Source of the DNA: Chara braunii
Taxonomy: Eukaryota > Streptophyta > Charophyceae > Charales > Characeae
Assembly (NCBI GenBank): GCA_003427395.1
Contig: BFEA01000224.1
Span: 367,505 to 392,463 of the forward strand
Direction of reading: 5' to 3'
DNA length: 24,959 nt
Shown in pieces: positions 17,132-24,959 of this stretch. The translations under genes were made by a program, and so were the position numbers. Within the stretch, counting starts at the first letter, position 1. Each line of letters begins with the position of its first letter. The notes under the pieces were generated by a model that was given only the letters and a program-made list of their open reading frames with translations, had not been told where the DNA came from and did not search any database.

Positions 17132-17990
17132 CCCTAGAGTATGCCCCCGCAGAGCTGGAATTCCCCCTTTCCTCTTGTCCCACCCCCTCCTAGTGAAACA
17201 ACCCTCTCTCCTCTCAACTTGCTATATTCAGCACCCCTTGTCCCCTCTCCCCAACCGCCATACTGATCCAACTTAAAAAGCAGCATGGCCCAGATAGAAA
17301 AAATCCCTCATTACCGCACCTACCCTCTCAAGGACGACACCTCCCACCTTGTGTAGCCCTTGCAGGGAGGAGCTCCAAACCCGAGGAGATAACCCCGATC
17401 AATACTTGTGATCCCAAACCTTACAAAGTTCATGTTGAGCCTTAAGATTTTCATACCCCCAAATTCCGTTCCCCTTGCAAACATTAGAATACAAAAAATC
17501 CAGTGACAGTAATCAAGATCAGGAAATTTTGGTTTTTCCGACAGAGATTTTCCAAATAGCAAATTAGTCAGGAGGGGAAAATTTTCCTCTCTTCTAATAT
17601 AGGTTCTAACGATCACCCAGGACTCCATAACACTCTTACTTTGTGGTTATCGAGGTTATACCTTCCCTCAAAAAAACAAACCGCCTAGAGCATGCCTCAC
17701 AGGCCACCCCCTTGCCTTCTCTCCCCAACCGCCAGAGCCAATCCAACCCAAAATCATCCTAGCCCTGAAAAAGACAAGCCCTCAATACTGCCTCCCCCCT
17801 CCAAGGGAAACACCTCCCACCATATGAAACCCTCACGGGGAGGGGCTCCAACCCTAAAGGAGAACCCCTCTAATCATAAAGCAAGACCCAAATACACCGC
17901 ATAAAGACCCAGGCAAAACTTCAGAATCAGGCTATTACAGCGATAAGGAATCGAGACCGGGAAGTTGAATTTTTCAAACAGAGATTTGTT
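17132..17990 (+). repeat. Direct duplication, two diverged copies
   Basis: Copy A (17132-17556) and copy B (17683-17990) both begin CCTAGAG.ATGCC. They share CTCTCCCCAACCGCCA, a CACCTCCCACC block, a GGGAGG.GCTCCAAACC-like block, and later TTTTTC..ACAGAGATTT. Indels make A roughly 100 bp longer. No conserved reading frame runs through both copies, so this is repeat DNA rather than a gene pair. Confidence 0.65.
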
Positions 17991-18887
17991 GTTTCAAATG
18001 AAGAATGATTTTTAGAAATGAAAGTTGAATCCAGGTAGGGAAGATGACTTTGAAGCTCCACATAGGTAATATCAATAGAAAAACGATTCTGATGCCCGAC
18101 CGGACTTTCGACTCTCATTTCCAGAACGCAAGGTTCAGGAAATCGCTCGGACCGCTAATCAGGAAGATGCTAAACAAAAACATTTCGTATTAACAACTAG
18201 GAATACAACGTAGAAAGAATAAACTGGTAACCAATTATTGGATCGTCATCATTTGATGTACGTCAAAAATAACGACGTAGAAAAACCGAACAGGTAATGC
18301 AAAATCGAACAAAACATCATGAAACAAATCAGAATTAAGCAACCAAAACCCGTCAGGATTAATAAGAATTATTGATTATTCTAAACTCCAGGGTTAGAAA
18401 ATAGGTATCAAAACAAACAAAATCTATCTAAGAATCTCCTCGTTAAAGATCTCATCAAGGTCAAAATGAAGAGGAAAACCCAGCTTACCCTTGACATCCC
18501 TAAATGCACCCCCCCTCTCTCTAAACCTCACCTCCTCGCATCATCGGCTCTCAAGTAACTTGACCGCCTGTGATTGACAACCATTCAACCAACCAAATAA
18601 ACCGAAGGATGATGATAAGAGGACCGCAGCTAAAATTGTCATCACAGCATACCAAACCACGTCGTGAGACTAAGCCGCTGAGCCCGCCAGCCGCCCCTCG
18701 CAGGTAGCCCAAAGAGATGAGGGGGTGTCCTCGTTGCAGATGTCACCCACCTATAGGAAACTTTTCTCCCGCATGCCTCCTCCCCTCTTCTTCCTTGTAG
18801 CACTCTCCTTCGAACCCATGAAACTTGCCTACCTCCCCTTTCTCTCTCCCCTAGTATTCCTCTCCACCAAGACCTTAACGTGAGATG
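17991..18887. other. AT-rich, no gene recognised
   Basis: AT-rich DNA contains a weak 70-bp-spaced repetition, 'ACGTAGAAA..A..AAC.GGTAA' at about 18208 and 18277. A minus-strand frame of about 96 codons (18642-18932) is Arg/Trp-rich with no family resemblance and overlaps the start of a dispersed repeat. I do not call it a gene. Confidence 0.45.
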
Positions 18888-19275
18888 ACCAGTATATACC
18901 AAATTCCTACACACCCATAATATAGATAACACCCAACCTTCCAGACCTCCAAAGAGATAACAACAAGTCTCTCATCAGTATCAAGGCTGCCCTCTCATCG
19001 TCACTGTCCAAAACACTGTAAAGAGCCTTTGTTGCTTAGACGTCGTAGTAGACGGGTTTCTCGCCACGCACCCAATGGATACAACGCTAGTTTTCTTTCT
19101 ACCCGGTCTCTCTTATCACCAGGCCAATAGAGTTCCCACTGCCTCTTGTCGCACTCTCACTGCTCCTCGAGGCACAACTACTGGTAGTCCCATGAGTTAC
19201 ACCCTAAACCACTGCAAATTTTCCAACCTCATAACCAGTATAGACTAAATTCCTACACACCCACAATACTATAGC
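18888..19275 (+). repeat. Dispersed repeat, copy 2, bounded by a 40-bp direct repeat
   Basis: The body (about 18917-19230) matches copies 1 and 3. A roughly 40-bp sequence beginning ACCAGTATA and containing AAATTCCTACACACCCA occurs at 18888 and again at 19234, 346 bp apart, so the copy is flanked by direct repeats. The right part of this copy (19132 onward) is also the left arm of the giant inverted repeat. Confidence 0.8.
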
Positions 19276-19500
19276 CCATCACTGTATCCGAGCTGTTTAC
19301 ATTACATCCCAATTTTTTTTGGGGGATGTAATGTAAACAACTCGGATAGAGTAATGGGCTATAGTATTGTGGGTGTGTAGGAATTTAGTCTATACTGGTT
19401 ATGAGGTTGGAAAATTTGCAGTGGTTTAGGGTGTAACTCATAGGAGTACCAATAGCAGTGCCTCGAGGAGCAGTGAGAGTGCGACAAGAGGCAGTGGGAA
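19132..19500. repeat. Giant near-perfect inverted repeat, ~178-bp arms, 12-bp centre
   Basis: The left arm 19132-19310 and the right arm 19323-19500 are reverse complements over about 178 bases. By eye there are only around a dozen mismatches and no long gaps. The centre is AATTTTTTTTGG. Matching landmarks include GTTCCCACTGCCTCTTGTCG / CGACAAGAGGCAGTGGGAA, ACTCTCACTGCTCCTCGAGG / CCTCGAGGAGCAGTGAGAGT and ATGTAATGTAAACA / TGTTTACATTACAT. A transcript would be a long, almost perfect double-stranded RNA. The left arm is the end of dispersed repeat copy 2, so an inverted duplication with a tiny centre produced the structure. Confidence 0.95.
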
Positions 19501-19521
19501 GACAGTAGCACAGAGGTTATA

Positions 19522-19632
19522 CTACCGTCTTCCCCCGAACACAACACACCCTTATTTTGGCTGTATCTAGCCCAAAATATAGCTTGTCTACATTCATTCT
19601 TAGGTTGCGTTATGTTCGGGGGAAGACGGTAG
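19522..19632. mobile_element. MITE-like element, 111 bp with 26-bp terminal inverted repeats
   Basis: The left end CTACCGTCTTCCCCCGAACA and the right end, reverse-complemented, agree at 24 of 26 positions. Inside is a second small inverted repeat (TATTTTGG / CCCAAAATA near 19552-19579). There is no open frame. I see no certain target duplication, so it is either a small non-autonomous DNA transposon or a plain foldback. A partial copy of the end word (GAAGACAGTAG) lies just outside at 19498-19508. Confidence 0.6.
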
Positions 19633-19691
19633 CCTAGAGAACAACAAAAACGAGGTCAATATTTTCCACAGAAATCCGTAGTAAATATAGC

Positions 19692-19985
19692 CACGAATAT
19701 AGATAACGCCCAACCTTCCAGACCTCCAAACCAATAACAACAAGTCCCTCGTCAGTATCAACGCTGCCCTCTCATCAGCACTGTCCAAAGCACTGTAAAG
19801 AGCCTTTGTTGCCTAGACGGGTTTCCCACCACGCACCTAATGGATACAACTCTAGTTTCCTCTTTACCAGGTCTCTCTTACCTCCAGGCTAGTAGAGTTC
19901 CCACTTCCTCTTGTTGCACTCTCACTGTTCCTCGAGGCACTGCTACTGGTAGTCCCGTGAGTTTCTCCCTAAACCACTTCCACTC
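19692..19985 (+). repeat. Dispersed repeat, copy 3
   Basis: The copy begins with ATATAGATAACGCCCAACCTT, like copy 2, and carries the complete block order to CCCTAAACCACTTCC. It lacks the 40-bp terminal sequence found on both sides of copy 2. A frame of 79 codons on + (19840-20079) runs out of it but is not open in the other copies. Confidence 0.85.
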
Positions 19986-20162
19986 CATGACACTGCTGTC
20001 TTGGTTGCACCTTCTGTGCTACCTAAAGAAAACCCCATTTCGATTGAGTAACCCTAAATCTATAAATCTAACCAACTAGTACAGCTCTGTACAACACCTA
20101 CAAACTCAAACAAATGAATCTACCCAACAACCAGTTAGGGCTTTGTTTTTATCTCGGTGTCG

Positions 20163-20221
20163 TCTTTCTTCTTCTTCTTTTTCTTCTCCTTTTCTTCCTC
20201 TAACTCTTCTTTTTTTTCTTC
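20163..20221. repeat. Pyrimidine tract, (TTC)n-like
   Basis: Nearly 60 bases consist almost entirely of T and C with TTC/TCT periodicity. It could be a decayed microsatellite or a polypyrimidine tract. No splice site context makes it an intron end. Confidence 0.8.
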
Positions 20222-20351
20222 TGTCATCATCCCTATCTTCTAATTCTCAGATTGTTCCCTTCTTATCCGGTTGTCTTGTCCTTCCGTTGGAAATCTGCTG
20301 ATTGCGTCAGTCGTTAGGTGTAATTGTTGAAGTTAGTCGAATAGCAGCTTC

Positions 20352-20467
20352 GAGTTTCTTCAACGCCTGAATCTGAACGTGTTTGTGGAGATGTGCAGAA
20401 ATGACGTTGAGTTTCCTCAACTGCACATCGCCACAAACACGTCCAGATTCCGGTGTTGAGGAAACTC
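20352..20467. repeat. Hairpin with 47-bp arms (miRNA-precursor-sized)
   Basis: GAGTTTCTTCAACGCC...GATGTGCAG (20352-20398) pairs with CTGCACAT...GAGGAAACTC (20421-20467) with about five mismatches and a 22-base loop. The loop contains a further copy of the arm word (GTTGAGTTTCCTCAAC), itself palindromic. The size and mismatch level are in the range of plant miRNA precursors or small foldback transposons. Sequence alone does not decide. Confidence 0.8.
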
Positions 20468-20630
20468 AACGCTGCTAGTGGACCTGGCCTCCGATTGCTA
20501 TTGCCACTGCCCAGTAGAGTGGGGTGAAAGCAGTTCCCAACGCCCTGGTTGGGTCCGCCGGGGCTTGAGAAATAGCAAAGATGTTCCAGCCTATGTTACA
20601 GTCTCCAGATAGAGCAGCACTGCTGGACCC

Positions 20631-20730
20631 GGGGCTAGGTCCCACTTACACGAATTAAGCTATATTGACCGTAGATAGCAGAGATCAACGGCTAAAATAT
20701 CTTAATCCGTGCAAGTGGGATCTTGCCCCC
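20631..20730. repeat. Foldback element, copy 2 (AAGTGGGA family)
   Basis: GGGGCTAGGTCCCACTTACA at the left pairs imperfectly with TGCAAGTGGGATCTTGCCCC at the right. The middle (GACCGT...GATCAACGG) corresponds to the middle of copy 1 at 14349-14444, which has the same CCCACTTACCCGAATT start and ATCAACG core. Two copies with the same layout show that this is a mobile or multiplied family and not a chance palindrome. The bases just outside, GCTGGACCCGG (20622-20632), resemble the LINE 3'-UTR hairpin motif; this may be chance. Confidence 0.75.
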
Positions 20731-21149
20731 GACTGCAGAACCAGAGCATGTTCCCGCATAAGATACTCCTACTGCAAGTCAGATCCAAGTGGGTCCCCCC
20801 CTTGTTGGCGCCTAAATGCTGGGCCAATAGGAGGGCCCAAAAAATGTCAAATAAGCACAAATCAGGGAAAAAAAAAACTCGCGCCTGAAGGAAGCAAGAA
20901 AAAGCAGGAGGCCCAGAAACGACATTTGCTTGGTGATAGGCAAACGACGAGAAGGGCACACAGATAGACTTTGTGTGTTTTTGTATTTGTGCGTGTATGT
21001 CGATGTGTGCGTTTAACCATTCCCCTGTCTAACGGCTTGTGGTCGCTAAGCGGGGGCTGTGGTCGGAGGGAAACCGGATTCAAAAGTTGCACGTGAAAGA
21101 AGCAAGACAAAGCGGGAGGTTGGACTCAAAAGTTGCACGTGTGACATCT
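20731..21149. other. Region upstream of the LINE frame; no gene
   Basis: Open frames here are short, Lys/Arg-rich and unlike known LINE ORF1 proteins. A local duplication, 'ACTCAAAAGTTGCACGTG', occurs at about 21080 and 21123 and abuts the beginning of recognisable endonuclease sequence. The LINE is therefore rearranged or truncated at about this point. Confidence 0.45.
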
Positions 21150-24100
21150 GGGGTGGCTGGGTATGGGCCAAATTTGAACTTAATAAAGAAGAATGGACAG
21201 TTATGTCCATTTACGTTCCAGTCATCTATAACGAGAGGTTGGACTTCCTAGCAGAGCTCCCATCCTTTATGTCATACTCTTCCAACCGGATCATTGCTGC
21301 AGACTGGAACACAACACTAAACCCCGGATTAGACTTGCCAAGCCCAGAACCGATACGCGCGGGCAGTCGCATGCTCCAATCCTTGATGCAGATCCAACAA
21401 CAAGAGCAATGGAAAGAATGGTTGCAACAAAAGGGTATTATCACAAATGACAGACTCAACAGGGACACTTTCAGAAGACTACTTCTGCAAAAAAACAAAC
21501 CTCTAATCAGGGAACTATCACACCCATTCCTCCAAGAGATAGAACCAAGATCAGACAACCCCGGAATGTGTGAACATGCCTTGGCCTACTTTCGAGACAT
21601 TCTCATATCTAGACGACCATAGGAATCCTTCATGACAGATCTAAGACACACATCTCGTTTCAGGGAAAAGACTAATGCCAAACTATCGATGGAGGGCCGG
21701 CTCAACCTAGACAGACCCTTCACATCAGAAGAACTGCATCACGCAGCAAAGCAAATGGCAACAGGTAAGTACCCTGGCCCAGAAGAGATACCGATAGAAG
21801 TGTACTTGCTACTATGGGACCAATTAGGCCCTGCCCTGACGAAGATTTATAACAATATATTGACAGGGGGAACACTCACTAAAGGCATGCAACAAGGTGT
21901 AATTACACTTTTGTACAAGAAAGGCGATAAAACAGATATCCGCACCTGACACCCCATCTCCTTGCTCAACGTCTCTTATAAGATTCTAGCTAAAGTCATT
22001 GCATTGAGATTAGCGAAGTACCTCCCCACCATTATTGACCCGGATCAAGGCGCCTTCGTCAAGCAGAGATCGATCATGGACAACATTGCTTCCACAATCC
22101 AAGCCCTTGAGATCATAGCAAACGAGAAGAGGGACGTAGCCATACTACTCTTGGACATGGAGAAAGCATACGACAAGGTAGGATGGGCCTTTGTTGGCAC
22201 CACCCTATTCCACATGGGCTTCGGGGCGAACTTCATCAGATGGATCAATGTAATGTACTCCTCCTCATGTGCAATGATGTCGGTAAATGGTCACTTATCA
22301 CAAGAATTCCCACTAACCCGATCACTGAGACAAGGTTGCCCCTTGGTGCCCCTCCTGTTTGTAATCCACATGGAAGTGCTGCTAGATAACATCAGACACA
22401 ATGACAATATCACCGGTTTAAAAATCAACAATAATAAACAATGGAAAGGTGGAGCACTCGCTGATGACCTAACAGTAGCCTGTCTGAATAACAAATCATC
22501 TCTCACTAATCTCCGCCGTACCCGCAATATATACACTACTCTATCAGAAGCCTCCATTAATTGGAATAAATCCGCATACTTCTTGCTGGATCAATTTCAG
22601 ATAAAGGTGAATTGGGGTATGAAAAGAGTTCCTACTAACTCCTCAGAGCGTTACTCGGGAATCCAAGTATCCTTGTCAGAGAATGCAGACTTTCAAGACC
22701 AACTGCTGGAGGAACGGGTCCATCAGCGGATCATGAAGTGGGACTACACTAGACACTTATCACTCTTGGGCCGAGCTATGGTTCTTACCTCATCGGCCTT
22801 CTCCATTCTATGGTACCCCCTAGCAGTTCACTTACTGGGCGACGATGTCTACAAGTCCATCAGAAAAGTAGGCGCTAGGTTCATCTGGAAACCCGAGGCA
22901 AAAGAACAGGAAGGCTTCTTGTCTAAAATTGCATGGGAAACTATTGCCTTCCCTCGAAAACAAGGCGGTTTAGGGGTCCTTGACCCCAAACAGCAGAATA
23001 TCGCCCTCCTAGCAAAGTGGCCAGTCAAAGCCCTCTTGGCTGAAGAAGATACAGCCTGGGTACAATTAGCAGAATACATACTCAGTCAAGAATGGAAACT
23101 AAGTCGCCCTTCAGATGTCTGGGTCTGCCTCTTCACCGAGTCATACAGCAACAAAAGACCCAAATCCAAATTTTGGCGCGACATCCTGACAGCTTGGTCT
23201 AAACTGATTCCACGGGTCACGGAACCACCATCCACCGTACACGAAATATGTAACCAACCTCTGTTTGAAAATCCTCTTCTGGCACAGAAGGACGGATCCC
23301 AATTTTCGGCTCATGACTCGACAGGGAACTACGGGAAAGCCTGGATAGAGAAAGGAATATCGAAAGTGGGAGATTTATGGGACAGTAACAGACTAGGATG
23401 GAAAACGGAATCTGAGTTACCACTAGGAAAACTCCGGAGAATATCTGACCACCTAATGGAGCTACAACAGGCGATCCCCCCTCACTGGTTACAAACACTG
23501 AGTAACCCACAGGAACTGACTCCTAACATATGGCTGCTAGCACCAAACAGTCCGACAGACTCAGAAATCTGGAAATATTTAGGTCCCACCCCTGGGGGAG
23601 CTCATGAGGTGGAAGTGTGGACGGAGACTCCAGCCACTCCCTTCTCCCATGAGCTATCCAGCCAAGGAACTAAGGTAGTCCCAGAAATATCCAACCCCAA
23701 GGAAGTCGTGGTGGTTGAACAGTATCAACGTACACAGACCAGAGACCAACCACAGGTTCAGCCTCCGGGTTCCATCCCAGACCGGAAGGTTCAACGCCTG
23801 GCAGGCCACAAAACCCTGATGGATCTCCCAGCCAACCCCTTGAAGATTGGATGGAAGGACCCGAGTAACGGGAAATTCCTGGGTCTACACCTCTATTCTT
23901 CTAGGAAGAGAGTAGCAATTCAACGAGCCAAATCCCGAAAAAGTCCGGTGAGCATTGTGACCAAGAGAAGAATAGAACAGACCCTGCCGGAGATTAATGC
24001 GAAGCAACTTTCCGCCCTATGGGACCAACTTACTGCCTTACCGTCACAGAAACTTGCAAGCATTCTTCATCTTCAGTCACTGATGGTCACTGCCTCAGCC

Positions 24101-24607
24101 ACCTGGCTCCGCTCCAAAGGCATGGACATCGATACCTCATGTTCTAGGTGTCAATGGGCTTGGGAAACCTCAAATCACATCTGGTACTCATGCCCCTTAT
24201 CAATGAGGGTTTGGGCTTGGTGGAAAGCGCGCTGGAAAAACATCACAAGAGACACTATGCTGTGGGACGAAGGATGGACATTGAATGGTATCCTCCCAAC
24301 GGGACTATCCCCTCATGCGGGTTGGGGCTACGTGGCACAGGCCATCAGGGCCATCATTATGGGCGCCCTGTGGGAAGACCGCAATGATAAGTTATTTGAA
24401 AACCACCACAAGTCACTACCAGACATCATCTCATATATAAAGACCCAGATCAGATGCACAATTATCGCCGACTGGAGAAGGAAAACAGCAAGAGGTTACA
24501 ACCAACAGAAAGTGAAATGGTTCTGGAGTACCTGGGGTAACAGATCACAGCTAGTCTCGCTCAGCTCCAAAGGGGAACTACAATTTAACAACTGGCTCAA
24601 CTCCTGA
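21150..24607 (+). pseudogene. LINE ORF2 (endonuclease fragment, reverse transcriptase, zf-RVT-like end)
   Basis: One continuous frame is broken only by TAG at 21620 and TGA at 21947. The latter falls just before His-Pro-Ile-Ser-Leu-Leu-Asn, at the Trp of the usual WRPISLLN motif, so TGG to TGA is likely. The N-terminal part has IYVPV and AADWN, the end of an APE-type endonuclease. Its SDH-type terminal motif and most of the linker are missing: sequence jumps from the region after ADWN to an EW..LQQKG/TNDRLNRDTFRRL linker, implying an internal deletion. Reverse transcriptase motifs follow: QGAFVKQRSIMDNI, LLLDMEKAYD (catalytic Asp), LRQGCP and LADD (usual YADD or FADD). Then QGGLGV and, near 24139-24192, CSRCQWAWETSNHIWYSC, a Cys/His zf-RVT-like motif. 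Cut-and-prime retrotransposition would need an intact endonuclease, so this copy is dead on its own. Confidence 0.9.
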
Positions 24608-24638
24608 ACTTGGCAGCATTTGGTGATACCCGTACCCG

Positions 24639-24850
24639 AATGGGACGCTGGACCCGGTTTCCAGGATATAGCAGCCGATTGCAAAATGGGACGCTGGACC
24701 CGGTTTCCAGTTAGCCAGATCATAGAGATTAGATAGCTATTAGACCCTTTTGTCACCTTTCTTACTTTTTTTCTACTTTATTGTCCAGTTTATCCTTTGC
24801 TTTTTGAGTTAATCAGTTAGCAGATGTGGGACGCTGGACCCTATTTCCAG
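24639..24850 (+). promoter_or_regulatory. Three copies of a 3'-UTR hairpin (GGGACGCTGGACCCGG motif)
   Basis: The motif occurs at 24639-24664, 24685-24710 and 24825-24850. Each copy can form stem CTGGA/TCCAG around a 7-base loop, CCCGGTT in the first two and CCCTATT in the third, where an extra G-C pair extends the stem. It sits between the ORF2 stop (24605-24607) and the A tail. In some LINEs a 3' stem-loop is what the reverse transcriptase recognises, so that role is a fair inference, not shown here. Confidence 0.8.
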
Positions 24851-24959
24851 CATTGGCCAATAAGTAATGGCCATAGCTCTATTTCCCGGGTTGTATTGTG
24901 GAGGGATTCCCGGCCCCCTGTTCAAAGTTTATAATGAAATCTGCTTCTGGTAAAAAAAA

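Larger units (their letters stand above)
21150..24959 (+). mobile_element. LINE-type non-LTR retrotransposon, 5'-damaged, 3' end with A tail
   Basis: The element carries a partial endonuclease, a full reverse transcriptase region, a zf-RVT-like C-terminus, a ~340-bp 3' UTR with three hairpin copies, and the start of an A tail at 24952 at the window edge. An ORF1 is not found and the 5' end is not visible. Related 3' ends at 13790-13977 (+) and 14600-14800 (-) show the family is multicopy locally. The target duplication would lie beyond the window. Confidence 0.9.

Noticed and set aside
18642-18932. A 96-codon minus-strand frame rich in Arg and Trp
   Set aside because: No recognisable domain, it overlaps the edge of a dispersed repeat, and its composition fits chance in C-rich DNA.

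Overview
This looks like nuclear DNA from a plant or streptophyte-type eukaryote, taken from a gene-poor, repeat-rich region. The evidence is a non-LTR retrotransposon of the plant LINE type (reverse transcriptase followed by a zf-RVT-like Cys/His motif), several poly(A)-tailed retroelement ends on both strands, AATAAA signals, long AT-rich spacers and a large satellite-like array. Two single N bases (8880, 9008) point to a draft assembly. I cannot name the species; a charophyte alga, bryophyte or lycophyte would all fit. I see no intact host gene, rRNA, operon or CRISPR array.

Layout. (1) 1-2800: GC-rich repeats without a believable gene. They include a CAT/ATC microsatellite (641-1026) inside a local three-copy duplication, and a 110-bp inverted repeat (2091-2388). 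(2) 2811-6740: a tandem array whose central units keep a period of exactly 537 bp; older degenerate copies lie to the left and one divergent copy to the right. (3) 7805-10869: a broken gene for a large DUF7869-type protein with an RNase H-fold-like, probably transposase-related core. It is split by an AT-rich block (about 9236-9715), shifted in frame near 9860, and crossed by four in-frame stops. A second decayed reading frame of unknown family follows at 11125-12039, and degenerate 'GAAGTG' repeats lie beyond it. The whole stretch may be the remains of one large DNA transposon, but I could not identify its ends. (4) 13790-15890: four retroelement 3' ends, one on + and three on -, together with a foldback element. 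(5) 15588-20730: dispersed 220-350 bp repeats, a giant near-perfect inverted repeat (19132-19500), a 111-bp MITE-like element, a miRNA-precursor-sized hairpin and a second foldback copy. (6) 21150-24959: a nearly full-length but 5'-damaged LINE ORF2 with two stop codons, a 3' UTR holding three copies of a small hairpin, and an A tail at the window edge.

How it fits together: these are mostly dead mobile elements and repeats rather than cooperating genes. The strongest new-looking signals are the 537-bp array with zero net indels between central units, the decayed DUF7869-type element with its possible companion gene, and the LINE 3'-UTR hairpin, whose stem shows a compensatory base-pair change in a related tail 11 kb away.
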